64,000 bases of DNA, taken from assembly GCF_030767025.1 (NCBI RefSeq), contig NZ_JASITE010000005.1:186001-250000 (forward strand), in the 5' to 3' direction. A program made the translations under genes and the position numbers. The notes under the pieces are model-generated. The model did not search any database and was not told the origin of the DNA. It saw only the letters and a list, made by a program, of their open reading frames with translations. Below are positions 51,084-59,186 of the stretch, piece by piece. Within the stretch, counting starts at the first letter, position 1; each line of letters begins with the position of its first letter. This DNA is from Nocardia sp. CC227C (GTDB lineage: Bacteria; Actinomycetota; Actinomycetes; Mycobacteriales; Mycobacteriaceae).

Positions 51084-52568
51084 TCACCGGCCCGAGATCA
51101 GCTCGAGCGTCGGGCGGCCCGAGTCCGGGTCCACCGTGCGCACCCGGGCCTTGTGCGGATCGCCCGCGCGCACCCGCGCCATCACCGTGTCACCGGCCGC
51201 GAAATCCACCAGCGAACTGCGGTAGAGCGTGCGCAGATGAGCCAGTGACAATCCCGAGATCTCCTGCAGCCAGGCGGCACAACGCGCATCCGCGGCGTCG
51301 CCGCGCAGCGTGGCCAGCACGGCGGGCAGCTCGTCGCGCCACCGCGGATGGCAGCGGTGCACGAAGTCCGCCAGCCGCGCCCCCGCGTCGGTGAACGGCG
51401 AGAACACCATGGTGACGAGCATGTCCGGCCGGAGCCCGAAGGCGCGCTCGGCGTAGTCGTCGGCCAGCGCGCGCCGCTCGGCGACCTTCTCCGGCGAGTC
51501 GTAGCGTTCCAGCGCCAGCCGAATCAGCCGATCCGGCATCTCCTTCTTGCGCATCACCGTCTCCGCGAATTCCAGGTACTCCCCGATGCCCGCGGCGTAG
51601 GTCCGGCCCTCCACGTACTCGGCGCGCAGCCCCCGCAGGTGGGCCATGAGAGTCGGGTTGGCGCAATCGGATTCGGTGAAGCTGAAGGCGAGGTCGTCGA
51701 AACGGAAGCCGAGGAATTCGACGATCAGATCCCAGTGGTCGTCCACCCGATAGCTGACGAGGTCGTAGATGGAGACGAAGGCGGGCTGCACCGCGCGATC
51801 GCCCACCGCGACCTCGCGGGCCGCCACCTCCGGCGAGCCGTCGCCGAACAACTCGCGGAAGTAGGCGTCACCGATGCCGCGCAGGGCGATCAGCAGATCC
51901 TGGAAGGTCATGCCGTGGCGGCGCACGTCGATGCCGATCCCCTCGGCCAGACGCCGGATCCACGCCGCGTAGAGCATCTGCTCGCGGCGCGAATCACCGG
52001 TCATGACGGCGTCCACGCCGCCGCCCCACCAGACCGCCCGGCCGTAGAAGTCGGCGACCGCGAGATTGCAGCTGTTGCAGAAGGTGGGGCGGCCGTCACC
52101 CGCCGAGCGGTGCCCGTTCATCAGCACGTCGAGCCGGTTGACCGCCACCAGGTGTTCGGGCAGCGGGAGGTCGACGTCGAAGCGGCGGACCTCGGTGTGG
52201 TCGACGGTGAGCAGCTCGGCGCGTTCGTCGTCGAGCAGCCCCAGCGCCGCGTACACCCGCTCGATGTTCTCCATCACCGCGCGCGGGACCCCGGCGTGGC
52301 GCATATTCGCCACGCGGACACCGAAAGTCGTGCCGTGCGCCAGCGCCAGCCGCAGCTGCACGGCCCGGACGAACGCGACCACATAGGTGCTGTCCTTACC
52401 GCCGCCGTAGGCCACCATGACCTTGTGGTCGGCGATCCGGTCGAGACCGCCCGCGGCCTCGACGAGCGAGTCGCCCACCGCCGCCACGCCGTCCCGCTCG
52501 GCCGGGGTGAGGAAGTCGATCAGCCGCTCGTAGCGTGCCCGATCATCCTGTGCCTGTTGCTCGTTCAC
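51084..52568 (-). CDS. PP-loop (N-type ATP pyrophosphatase) enzyme
   Basis: 494 residues. VMVAYGGGKDSTYVVAFVRA holds the PP-loop signature (GGxDS) that binds ATP for adenylation. TFCNSCNLAV is a Cys-x2-Cys pair, perhaps metal-binding. Relatives are asparagine synthetase-type amidotransferases, sugar amidotransferases and tRNA-modifying enzymes. No glutaminase domain is present, so ammonia or another nucleophile must be supplied separately. GTG start 52568 overlaps the ATP-grasp 2 stop (GTGA). I cannot assign a substrate. Confidence 0.8.
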   Translation of the reverse strand: MNEQQAQDDRARYERLIDFLTPAERDGVAAVGDSLVEAAGGLDRIADHKVMVAYGGGKDSTYVVAFVRAVQLRLALAHGTTFGVRVANMRHAGVPRAVMENIERVYAALGLLDDERAELLTVDHTEVRRFDVDLPLPEHLVAVNRLDVLMNGHRSAGDGRPTFCNSCNLAVADFYGRAVWWGGGVDAVMTGDSRREQMLYAAWIRRLAEGIGIDVRRHGMTFQDLLIALRGIGDAYFRELFGDGSPEVAAREVAVGDRAVQPAFVSIYDLVSYRVDDHWDLIVEFLGFRFDDLAFSFTESDCANPTLMAHLRGLRAEYVEGRTYAAGIGEYLEFAETVMRKKEMPDRLIRLALERYDSPEKVAERRALADDYAERAFGLRPDMLVTMVFSPFTDAGARLADFVHRCHPRWRDELPAVLATLRGDAADARCAAWLQEISGLSLAHLRTLYRSSLVDFAAGDTVMARVRAGDPHKARVRTVDPDSGRPTLELISGR

Positions 52569-53794
52569 AGCGGTTCCGCCTCGAAGTCGAAGTTCTCGAT
52601 GATCTTGTGGATGCCCGCCTCGACGACGTGCTCGTCGTCGTGCAGCAGAATGAACCGCCCGCGATGCAGCGCGTCGTAGGAGCCGCCGGGCGCAAGCACC
52701 TGTCCGGGCTCGGGCAGCAGTTCACGCCAGACGGTCGGCACCTGATCCCGCATGGATCCGGCCCGCAGCACCCGTTCGGCGTGCTCGGCCGGCTTCGGCA
52801 CGACCAGCCAGCCCCCGGAGGTCTCCGCCGGTGCCGGCGGTGCGGCGAGCGGGTCGCCCACGAGCGCGCGCAGCCAGAGTTCGTAGAGGTTGACGCCGAA
52901 CGCCTTGTTGATCAGGTGCGGCACCTCCGCGCCGCCCACCCGGCCGCCGATCTCCAGGAATACCGGAGCGCCGTCCGGCGGCAGGAAGATCTCGAGGTGG
53001 AAGGGCAACCGGCGCAGGCGCAAGGCCGCGACGACCTGTCGGGAGAAGTCCTCCAGCAGGGTGCGCCGCGGCGACGGACCGAGCAGTACCGAGCCGAGCG
53101 GCGTGCCGCCGGTGAACGACAGACAGTCGTTGACGTAGCGGGCGGTCGCCTGGAAGGTGATCCGGGAGTCGTCGTCGGCGAAACCGTCGACGTGGTAGAT
53201 GTCGCCCGCGATGAACTCCTCGATCTCGTAGCGGGACGAATCGACGGTCGCCAGCGCGGCTTCCAGTTCGGCCGCGTCGTCCACGCGCAGCACGCCGATG
53301 CTGGCGGCGGAGTCGACCGGCTTGAGGATCAGCGGATACCCGCACTCGGCCGCGAAGGGCCGGGCCAGCTCGCAGCGGGCGAAGCGGGGTACGCGCAGGC
53401 CGGCCTCCACCAGCACCTGCTTCATCCGCACCTTGTCCCGGTAGACGGCCACCTCGTCGACCGTCGGCCCGGGAATCGCGAACCGCTCACGCACCCGCGC
53501 CGCGGTCTCCAGCGTGAATTCCGAGAGCGCGATCAGCAGGTCCACCGGACCCACCCGCTCGATGACCTCCCCGACGGCCGCCCCCAGCTCGGTCACCTCG
53601 TTGACATCGGAAACCGTTACGCGGCAGGCGATTCGCTCGGGATCGGCCAGCACGCCGTCGGCGCCGGGGCCGTCCACGACGTAGCTCACCCGATGGGCGT
53701 CGTGGTCGATGAACTCCTCGTAGCGGGTGAGTTCGTTGTCCCAGCGCACCCCGTCGGCGAATCGCGGCCACTTGTTGACGATGACGATGTGCAT
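52565..53794 (-). CDS. ATP-grasp ligase 2
   Basis: 409 residues. ATP-grasp features: GYPLILKPVDSAASIGVLRV, YEIEEFIAGDIYHVDGF and PVFLEIGGRVGGAEVPH with metal-binding Glu. It is different from ATP-grasp 1, so two successive amide-forming steps are plausible. TGATG junction with the B12-binding gene upstream and GTGA with the PP-loop gene downstream. Confidence 0.88.
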   Translation of the reverse strand: MHIVIVNKWPRFADGVRWDNELTRYEEFIDHDAHRVSYVVDGPGADGVLADPERIACRVTVSDVNEVTELGAAVGEVIERVGPVDLLIALSEFTLETAARVRERFAIPGPTVDEVAVYRDKVRMKQVLVEAGLRVPRFARCELARPFAAECGYPLILKPVDSAASIGVLRVDDAAELEAALATVDSSRYEIEEFIAGDIYHVDGFADDDSRITFQATARYVNDCLSFTGGTPLGSVLLGPSPRRTLLEDFSRQVVAALRLRRLPFHLEIFLPPDGAPVFLEIGGRVGGAEVPHLINKAFGVNLYELWLRALVGDPLAAPPAPAETSGGWLVVPKPAEHAERVLRAGSMRDQVPTVWRELLPEPGQVLAPGGSYDALHRGRFILLHDDEHVVEAGIHKIIENFDFEAEPL

Positions 53795-54282
53795 CAGCGC
53801 ACCTCCGGTGTGGTGATCTGCTCGCCGTCCCAGGGGGTCGCGACGGCGGGCTCGGCGCGCCAGGACGAGAACCCCTGCGCGATACCGAAATTCAGCAGCC
53901 CGCGGAATCGGGCGATGGCGTCGTCACCGGTGAAGACGTCCAGGTAGCCCGCGTCGAGCAGTTCACGGCGGACCCGGTCGTCGTCGGACACCGCGGTCGT
54001 CAGCTTGCCGCCGACGACGCACGGCACGGCCAGCCCGTCGGAGTGGACGGCCGACAGCAGCACGCGCGCGCCGTGGAACCCGTGCCCGTTGACGCTCGAC
54101 ACGACCAGCAGATCCGGCCGGTCCTCGCGCAGCGCGCGGATGACCTCGCCGGTCGGCGTGCAGGTGCCCAGATTGCGCACTCGCGCGCCGTATTCCTCGA
54201 GCAGTTTTTGCAGGTAGACCAGATTCCAGAGGTGGGAATCGGATTCGACGGTGCACAGCACGCACCGGAAGCGACTGTTCAT
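53794..54282 (-). CDS. Cobalamin-binding subunit (glutamate mutase sigma-like)
   Basis: 162 residues in the B12-binding Rossmann fold. The N-terminal loop TVESDSHLWNLVYL provides the D-x-H of the base-off/His-on D-x-H-x-x-G motif; the glycine is replaced by Asn. VVSSVNGHGFHGA and PCVVGGKLTTA are the other loops around the nucleotide tail. It probably pairs with the epsilon-like subunit at 49745. ATG 54282 overlaps the MFS stop (ATGA). Confidence 0.85.
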   Translation of the reverse strand: MNSRFRCVLCTVESDSHLWNLVYLQKLLEEYGARVRNLGTCTPTGEVIRALREDRPDLLVVSSVNGHGFHGARVLLSAVHSDGLAVPCVVGGKLTTAVSDDDRVRRELLDAGYLDVFTGDDAIARFRGLLNFGIAQGFSSWRAEPAVATPWDGEQITTPEVR

Positions 54283-55526
54283 GCCTCGACCTCCACGGTA
54301 GCGGTCTCGCGGGGTTGCAGCGCCTTGCGGAAGGCGGCCATGGTCAGCGGCAGGAGTACGGCGCCGAACAGGCACAGCAGAGCGCTGAGCCACAGCACGA
54401 GCCGTTGGGGGCCGACGCTGGCGCCCACCCCGCCGATCATGAGTCCCGCGATCGGATAGGACACCAGGTTGAGCAGATAGAACGGACCCATCACCTTGCC
54501 GAGGTGCTCGCCGGGAATCACCTTGAGGCGCTGGGTGCGGTTGTAGACGTTGTAGAGCGCGGCTCCGACGATCACCGCGACGAAGGCGGGTGCGTAGACG
54601 AGATACGACGGCGCGAACGCGGCGACCAGCAGGGCGGCGCAGATCAGCGTGAAACCCGTTACGCCGACGAGGCCGATGCCGAAGTGCCGCAACAGTATCG
54701 GGATCATCAGCAGGTTGAGCAGCCCCATGATCCCGACCGCGGTGTTGAGCAGGCCGTATGCCGAATCCGGGGCTTGGAACACATCGGTGATCAGTGCCGC
54801 GTTGGCCGCCAGCAGTACACCCACCACCAGATTGATGGCGAAGTTCAGCACGCCGAGCAGCAGCACCGGACGGATGCTCACCAGCAGCCGCCAGCCGATG
54901 GCCAGTTCGGCGAGCACCTCGCGCGCCGCCTGCCGCACCGGGGATTCACGCCGCGGGCGCGGCAGCGGCAGCCAGGTCGCCGCGGCGATCGCGAAGGCGG
55001 CGGCCGCGACCAGCAGCAGCCACAGTTTGCCCAGGAACAGCGCGGCCACGGTCGCCAGCGCGGGGCCGAGCGCCATGGCCAGCAGCTCCATATTCTGGAC
55101 CAGCGACTGCACGGCCGCGACCTGCGACGGCGGCGCCAGCTGCGGCACCATCTTCTCGATCGACATCCGAATGGGCGCCATGCAGACCGACAGGCACCCA
55201 CCACCCGCCATCAGGGCGACCGTCGTCCAGCCGGGCTCGGCGAGGCACACCAGCAGCACCGTGATCAGGATGAGCGAGCGCAGCAGCGAGACCCGAGTGA
55301 ACAATCGCGCTCCGCCGTCGCGGTCCGCGAGCAGGCCCGCGAAGGGGTAGGCCAGCAGTCCGGGCAGCCATTCGAGCGCGAAGGCGAAGCCGAGGGCGGA
55401 GACCTCACCGGTGTCCTGGAAGATCAGCAGCGGCACCGCGAACAGGATCACCTGTTCGGCCACCAGGCCGAGCAGTACCCCGGAGGCGAACAGCGCGCGA
55501 TGCCGAACGTTCGCCCCTGGGCTCAC
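54279..55526 (-). CDS. MFS transporter
   Basis: 415 residues with about 12 membrane helices and a central cytosolic loop (LPRPRRESPVRQ). PFAGLLADRDGGARLF is the MFS motif A region between helices 2 and 3. It is likely the exporter for the cluster product. GTG 55526 overlaps the LLM oxidoreductase stop (GTGA). Confidence 0.9.
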   Translation of the reverse strand: MSPGANVRHRALFASGVLLGLVAEQVILFAVPLLIFQDTGEVSALGFAFALEWLPGLLAYPFAGLLADRDGGARLFTRVSLLRSLILITVLLVCLAEPGWTTVALMAGGGCLSVCMAPIRMSIEKMVPQLAPPSQVAAVQSLVQNMELLAMALGPALATVAALFLGKLWLLLVAAAAFAIAAATWLPLPRPRRESPVRQAAREVLAELAIGWRLLVSIRPVLLLGVLNFAINLVVGVLLAANAALITDVFQAPDSAYGLLNTAVGIMGLLNLLMIPILLRHFGIGLVGVTGFTLICAALLVAAFAPSYLVYAPAFVAVIVGAALYNVYNRTQRLKVIPGEHLGKVMGPFYLLNLVSYPIAGLMIGGVGASVGPQRLVLWLSALLCLFGAVLLPLTMAAFRKALQPRETATVEVEA

Positions 55527-56641
55527 GCCGACCCTCCGCCGCGTTCCCGTTCCCGGATGAGCGGCAGCACATGGGTGTAGAAGATGCGCATCTCGTCGCG
55601 GGTCGGCCAGCCGGAGAAGATGAACTCGCCGACCCCGGCCGCGCGGTAGGAGTAGAGGTAGTCGGCGACCTCCCGGTAGCTGCCCACCACGCACAGCGCC
55701 GGACCGCCCCGATACGGCACGAAACCGGAGTAGATCATCGGGGAGAGCCAGTCGTCGTCGGCCTGCGCGGCAAGCCGGAAGGAGGTCTTGACGGCCTCGG
55801 AATCCGAAGCGGCGACGAACTTCTCGACCCACGCCCGATGCGCCTGATCCGGATTCTCCTGCATGGCGGCGAGATCGGCGAGCGCCTGCTCGCGGGTGGC
55901 GCGGGCCAGGACGTGCATGCGGATGCCGACCCGGGTGCCCTTGTCCAGGACCGGCCGGGCCGCGGCCTCGATGCCCTCGGGGGTGTCGCCGTAGCGCAAC
56001 CAGCAGTCCGCGTACATGGTCGCGGTCTCCTTGGCGATCTCCGAGGCCCCACTGAGGTAGATCTCCGGTCGACCGCCGCCCTTGTAGCCCAGGCCGAGTT
56101 CGGCGTCCTTGATGACGTAGTGGTCGCCCTCGTGGGTCAACGGCGACTCCCCGTTCCAGAACCGGTGGCAGACCTCCAGGAACTCCTGGGTGCGGGCGTA
56201 GCGGCCGTCGTGGGCCACGAAATCGCCGTAGTATCCCTGCTCCACGGGCGAGATCCCGGCCACCAGATTCAGCGCGATGCGGCCGTCGGACATCCACGAG
56301 ATGGTGTTCACCACCTGCGTGAACAGTGTCGGAGACAGCAGTCCGGGCCGGTAGGCGAGGATGAAGGTGACATCGCGCGTCTCCCGGACCAGCGCGCCGA
56401 TCAGCGGCAGCGGATCGGGCATGTAGTGGGCGATGCCCATGAGCAGGGAGTCGACGCCGAGCCGGTCGGCCTCCCGCGCGAACGCCACCATCCCGTCGAA
56501 GTCGAGTTCGCCGACCCGATACTTCTCGGTGGCCGACTGCTGTCCACTGTCGGCCGGGGCGCACCAGTGGAATCGCAATTCTCCGGAATCATGGTTTCGC
56601 GCTGCCGAGATCGGGGCGAACTCCATACGATCAGAATTCAT
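55523..56641 (-). CDS. LLM-class flavin-dependent oxidoreductase
   Basis: 372 residues in the luciferase-like TIM barrel, close to alkanesulfonate monooxygenase (SsuD): FAREADRLGVDSLLM, RPGLLSPTLFTQ, ALNLVAGISPVEQGYYGDF and PEIYLSGASEIAKE. It uses FMNH2 and oxygen to oxidise a carbon or nitrogen centre. ATG 56641 starts the seven-gene minus-strand operon; ATG 56626 is an alternative. No matching flavin reductase is seen nearby. Confidence 0.9.
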   Translation of the reverse strand: MNSDRMEFAPISAARNHDSGELRFHWCAPADSGQQSATEKYRVGELDFDGMVAFAREADRLGVDSLLMGIAHYMPDPLPLIGALVRETRDVTFILAYRPGLLSPTLFTQVVNTISWMSDGRIALNLVAGISPVEQGYYGDFVAHDGRYARTQEFLEVCHRFWNGESPLTHEGDHYVIKDAELGLGYKGGGRPEIYLSGASEIAKETATMYADCWLRYGDTPEGIEAAARPVLDKGTRVGIRMHVLARATREQALADLAAMQENPDQAHRAWVEKFVAASDSEAVKTSFRLAAQADDDWLSPMIYSGFVPYRGGPALCVVGSYREVADYLYSYRAAGVGEFIFSGWPTRDEMRIFYTHVLPLIRERERGGGSA

Positions 56642-56693
56642 TTATCGAGATTCATTTCGGTCTCAGAATTGATCAGTAAAGCTTCCCGACCGA

Positions 56694-56801
56694 GGTTAAT
56701 CGCGTGTTACGACCGGTGTCAACCAGCGGTTTCGCGCCGCACCAGATTGTCGAAATCCCCCCGAACGGGTGATGGACACACCTCTTCCAACACCCGATAA
56801 T
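56694..56801. promoter_or_regulatory. Divergent promoter region e with the shared near-palindrome
   Basis: Operator copy AATCCCCCCGAACGGGTGAT (from 56754). On the plus strand GATAAT (56796-56801) follows about 20 nt later, serving the ligase gene at 56864. On the minus strand there is TTGACA (56717-56722) with TTAACC 17 nt away (56694-56699), a possible promoter for the LLM operon. It is the only copy that seems to face a plus-strand gene. Confidence 0.5.
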
Positions 56802-56863
56802 GAGCTTCGGCTACACAATTCTTTTCGGTAAAGATCCAATTATCCGATCAACCTTCACCACTA

Positions 56864-57883
56864 TTGAACGGACCGGACTTGCCCACTGAATCGACCGAAT
56901 CGACGGCATCGGCACTCCCGTCGACACGCGCACATCTCACCTCACCCCGGACCATCGCGACTTTGACAGTGCAGTCGGCCTTCCAGGCGGCCGCACGGGA
57001 ATTCCTGACCGCCGAGGGTTTCACCGAACTGCTGCCGCCGATCATCGGCCCGGTGACCGATCCCGGGTCCCGCGGCGCGAAGCAGGTCGACATCGACTAC
57101 TACGGCCATCGATACAAGCTGATGACCAGCGGAATCCTCTACAAACAGGCGTCACTGCTCGCCTTCGACAAGATCTTCCACGTGGCCGCCAATGTGCGGC
57201 TGGAGCCGCTCGACACAGCGGTGACGCATCGCCATCTGGTCGAGTTCCACCAACTCGACGTGGAGATCGCCGGCGGCTCCCGGGACGACGCGATGGATGT
57301 CGCCGAACGCATGACGACCTACGCGGTGGAGTACGTGCTCAGCAATACCAAGCACGAACTGGCGGTGCTCGGCCGCGACGTCGAACAGCTGCACCGGGTG
57401 CTCGCGGGCCCCTACGGCCGCAAGCGTCATACCGAGGCGGTGCGCGAACTGCGCGAGCTGGGCTACGACCAGCCGGAGCACACCGAGATCGAGTGGGCCG
57501 GTGAGGAACTCGTCTCGGCGGCGGCGACCCGCCCGTTCTTCATCACCGACTACCCGAAGGGGTCCCGGGGTTTCTACGACCGGGAGGATCCGGACTCGCC
57601 CGGCGTGCTCCGCAATTTCGACCTGATCTTCCCCGGCGGCTTCGGGGAGATGATGAGCGGCAGTGAGCGCGAGTCGGACTACCGCACCCTGCTCACCCGG
57701 ATTCGCGAAACCGGGGAGAACCCGGCCAAATACGAGTGGTATCTCGCCCTGGCGCGCGAAGGACTGCCGCCCAGTGCGGGATTCGGCCTCGGGGTGGAAC
57801 GGTTCACCCGCTTCCTCTGCGGCTCCGACGCCGTCTGGCAGGCCACCGCCTACCCGAAGCTGCCGGGAGACCCGCGACCATGA
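56864..57883 (+). CDS. Class II aaRS-like asparagine synthetase (AsnA/AsnRS-type ligase)
   Basis: 339 residues corresponding to the catalytic core of aspartyl/asparaginyl-tRNA synthetases, without the N-terminal anticodon-binding OB domain. Motif 2 is RLEPLDTAVTHRHLVEFHQLD, shortened here to the RLEPLDTAVTHRHL core; motif 3 is GFGLGVERFTRFLCG. Stand-alone cores of this type amidate aspartate in archaea. Here 3-methylaspartate is an attractive substrate. Start TTG 56864 is uncertain (no clear ribosome binding site). ATGA overlap with the next gene. Confidence 0.78.
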   Translation: MNGPDLPTESTESTASALPSTRAHLTSPRTIATLTVQSAFQAAAREFLTAEGFTELLPPIIGPVTDPGSRGAKQVDIDYYGHRYKLMTSGILYKQASLLAFDKIFHVAANVRLEPLDTAVTHRHLVEFHQLDVEIAGGSRDDAMDVAERMTTYAVEYVLSNTKHELAVLGRDVEQLHRVLAGPYGRKRHTEAVRELRELGYDQPEHTEIEWAGEELVSAAATRPFFITDYPKGSRGFYDREDPDSPGVLRNFDLIFPGGFGEMMSGSERESDYRTLLTRIRETGENPAKYEWYLALAREGLPPSAGFGLGVERFTRFLCGSDAVWQATAYPKLPGDPRP

Positions 57884-59151
57884 GCGCCCTGACAGCCCCG
57901 GGTTTTCCGGAACGGGAGGTACGTGCCCGCGCCCGAACCGCGGCGGCCGCGGTCTTCCCCGACCGCGCCCGGTACGGCTCGACGCTGTTCGGGCAGGGCG
58001 AGCACCCGCTGCCGGAACCGTCGGATGCGATCGACCGGATCCGTGTGGTGCCACCGGTATTCGTTCCCATGCGCGAGGAGCGGTTGTTCGAACTCGGGCG
58101 GGAGCCACTCGCCGGTGATGTCGACCTGACCACGACGATCGGCGGCCTGCGCGCCGAACTTCCGGTGTACGTCTCGGCATTCGGTTCGACCGCCGTGGCG
58201 GAGGGCGATCTGGGCGTCGCGCTGGCGCGACAGGCCGCCGTATCCGGCGTACCGATGGTGATCGGCGAGAACATCGTGCCGGTATCCGGTTACGGCCGGA
58301 TGTCCCCGGAGTCGCCGGGGCAGCGGGAGTCGCGGGGGTCGCTGCTGCGCCGGCTCAACGAGTACGCCAAGACCGCCGCCGACGACACCGGCGGCGTGAT
58401 CGTCCAGCAGAGCACCGAGGACGCCGACGCCGAGGTGTGGAATCTGGTGTACAGCGATCCGGCGGCCGAACCGCTGCTGGCCACCGGCCGATTGGCCTTC
58501 GAGCTGAAGGTGGGCCAGGGGGCCAAGCCCGGTCTCGGCGGCATGACCCTCGTACCCCGGCACCGCGCCGCGGAACTGGCGGCGTGGTACGACATGGTGG
58601 ACATCGACGACGGCACCGGACCCGTCCTGCGCTGCGCCACCCCGGGCACCTTCACCCCGGAGATCCTGCGCCATCAGATTCGCTTGATGCGCAACAACTA
58701 TCCGCGGTGCCGGGTGTGGGTGAAGCTGCCGCCGTCGCGGGATGTGGCCGCCGCGGCCGAGGTGGCGTGGGCGGCGGGCGCGGACGCGGTGACCGTCGAT
58801 GGCGCCGAGGCCGGAACCGGCTGGGCGCCGAGCGGATTCCTGGACCAGGTGGGCCTGCCACTGGACGAATGCCTGCGCCGGATCGCCGACCGCGACCGCC
58901 GCGGCGCTTTGCTGGTGTCCGGTCGCTGCTGGGAGGGCACCCGGGTGGTGAAGTGCCTGGCGCTCGGCGCGGCGGCCACCGGCCTCGGCCGGGCGGCGTT
59001 GATCGCCGCCGACGAGGACCTCGATCACGGGTTGCGCAATCTGCTCGCCGCGCTGGAACTGGAACTGCGGCTGCTGATCAGCGCCCTCGGCAAGTATCGG
59101 ATCGCGGATCTGGCGGCCGAGGACGTCTGGCTGCCCGGGAGCGACCGATAG
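57880..59151 (+). CDS. FMN-binding glutamate synthase-like protein
   Basis: 423 residues resembling the FMN/2-oxoglutarate domain of glutamate synthase (GltB), without the glutaminase domain. Recognisable blocks are FELKVGQGAKPGLGG, VWVKLPPSRDV, TVDGAEAGTGWAPSG and CLALGAAATGLGRAAL. It may perform a reductive amination or another FMN redox step on the amino-acid unit. ATG 57880 overlaps the upstream stop. Two-gene operon with the aaRS-like ligase. Confidence 0.85.
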   Translation: MSALTAPGFPEREVRARARTAAAAVFPDRARYGSTLFGQGEHPLPEPSDAIDRIRVVPPVFVPMREERLFELGREPLAGDVDLTTTIGGLRAELPVYVSAFGSTAVAEGDLGVALARQAAVSGVPMVIGENIVPVSGYGRMSPESPGQRESRGSLLRRLNEYAKTAADDTGGVIVQQSTEDADAEVWNLVYSDPAAEPLLATGRLAFELKVGQGAKPGLGGMTLVPRHRAAELAAWYDMVDIDDGTGPVLRCATPGTFTPEILRHQIRLMRNNYPRCRVWVKLPPSRDVAAAAEVAWAAGADAVTVDGAEAGTGWAPSGFLDQVGLPLDECLRRIADRDRRGALLVSGRCWEGTRVVKCLALGAAATGLGRAALIAADEDLDHGLRNLLAALELELRLLISALGKYRIADLAAEDVWLPGSDR

Positions 59152-59186
59152 TCCCGGGCTCGGAGACCGAATTCCGTTCGGGACCG

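Noticed and set aside
56642..56863. Possible cobalamin riboswitch before the operon with the B12-dependent mutase
   Set aside because: No B12-box-like segment or long structured leader is visible; the space is only ~220 nt and is shared by two divergent promoters.
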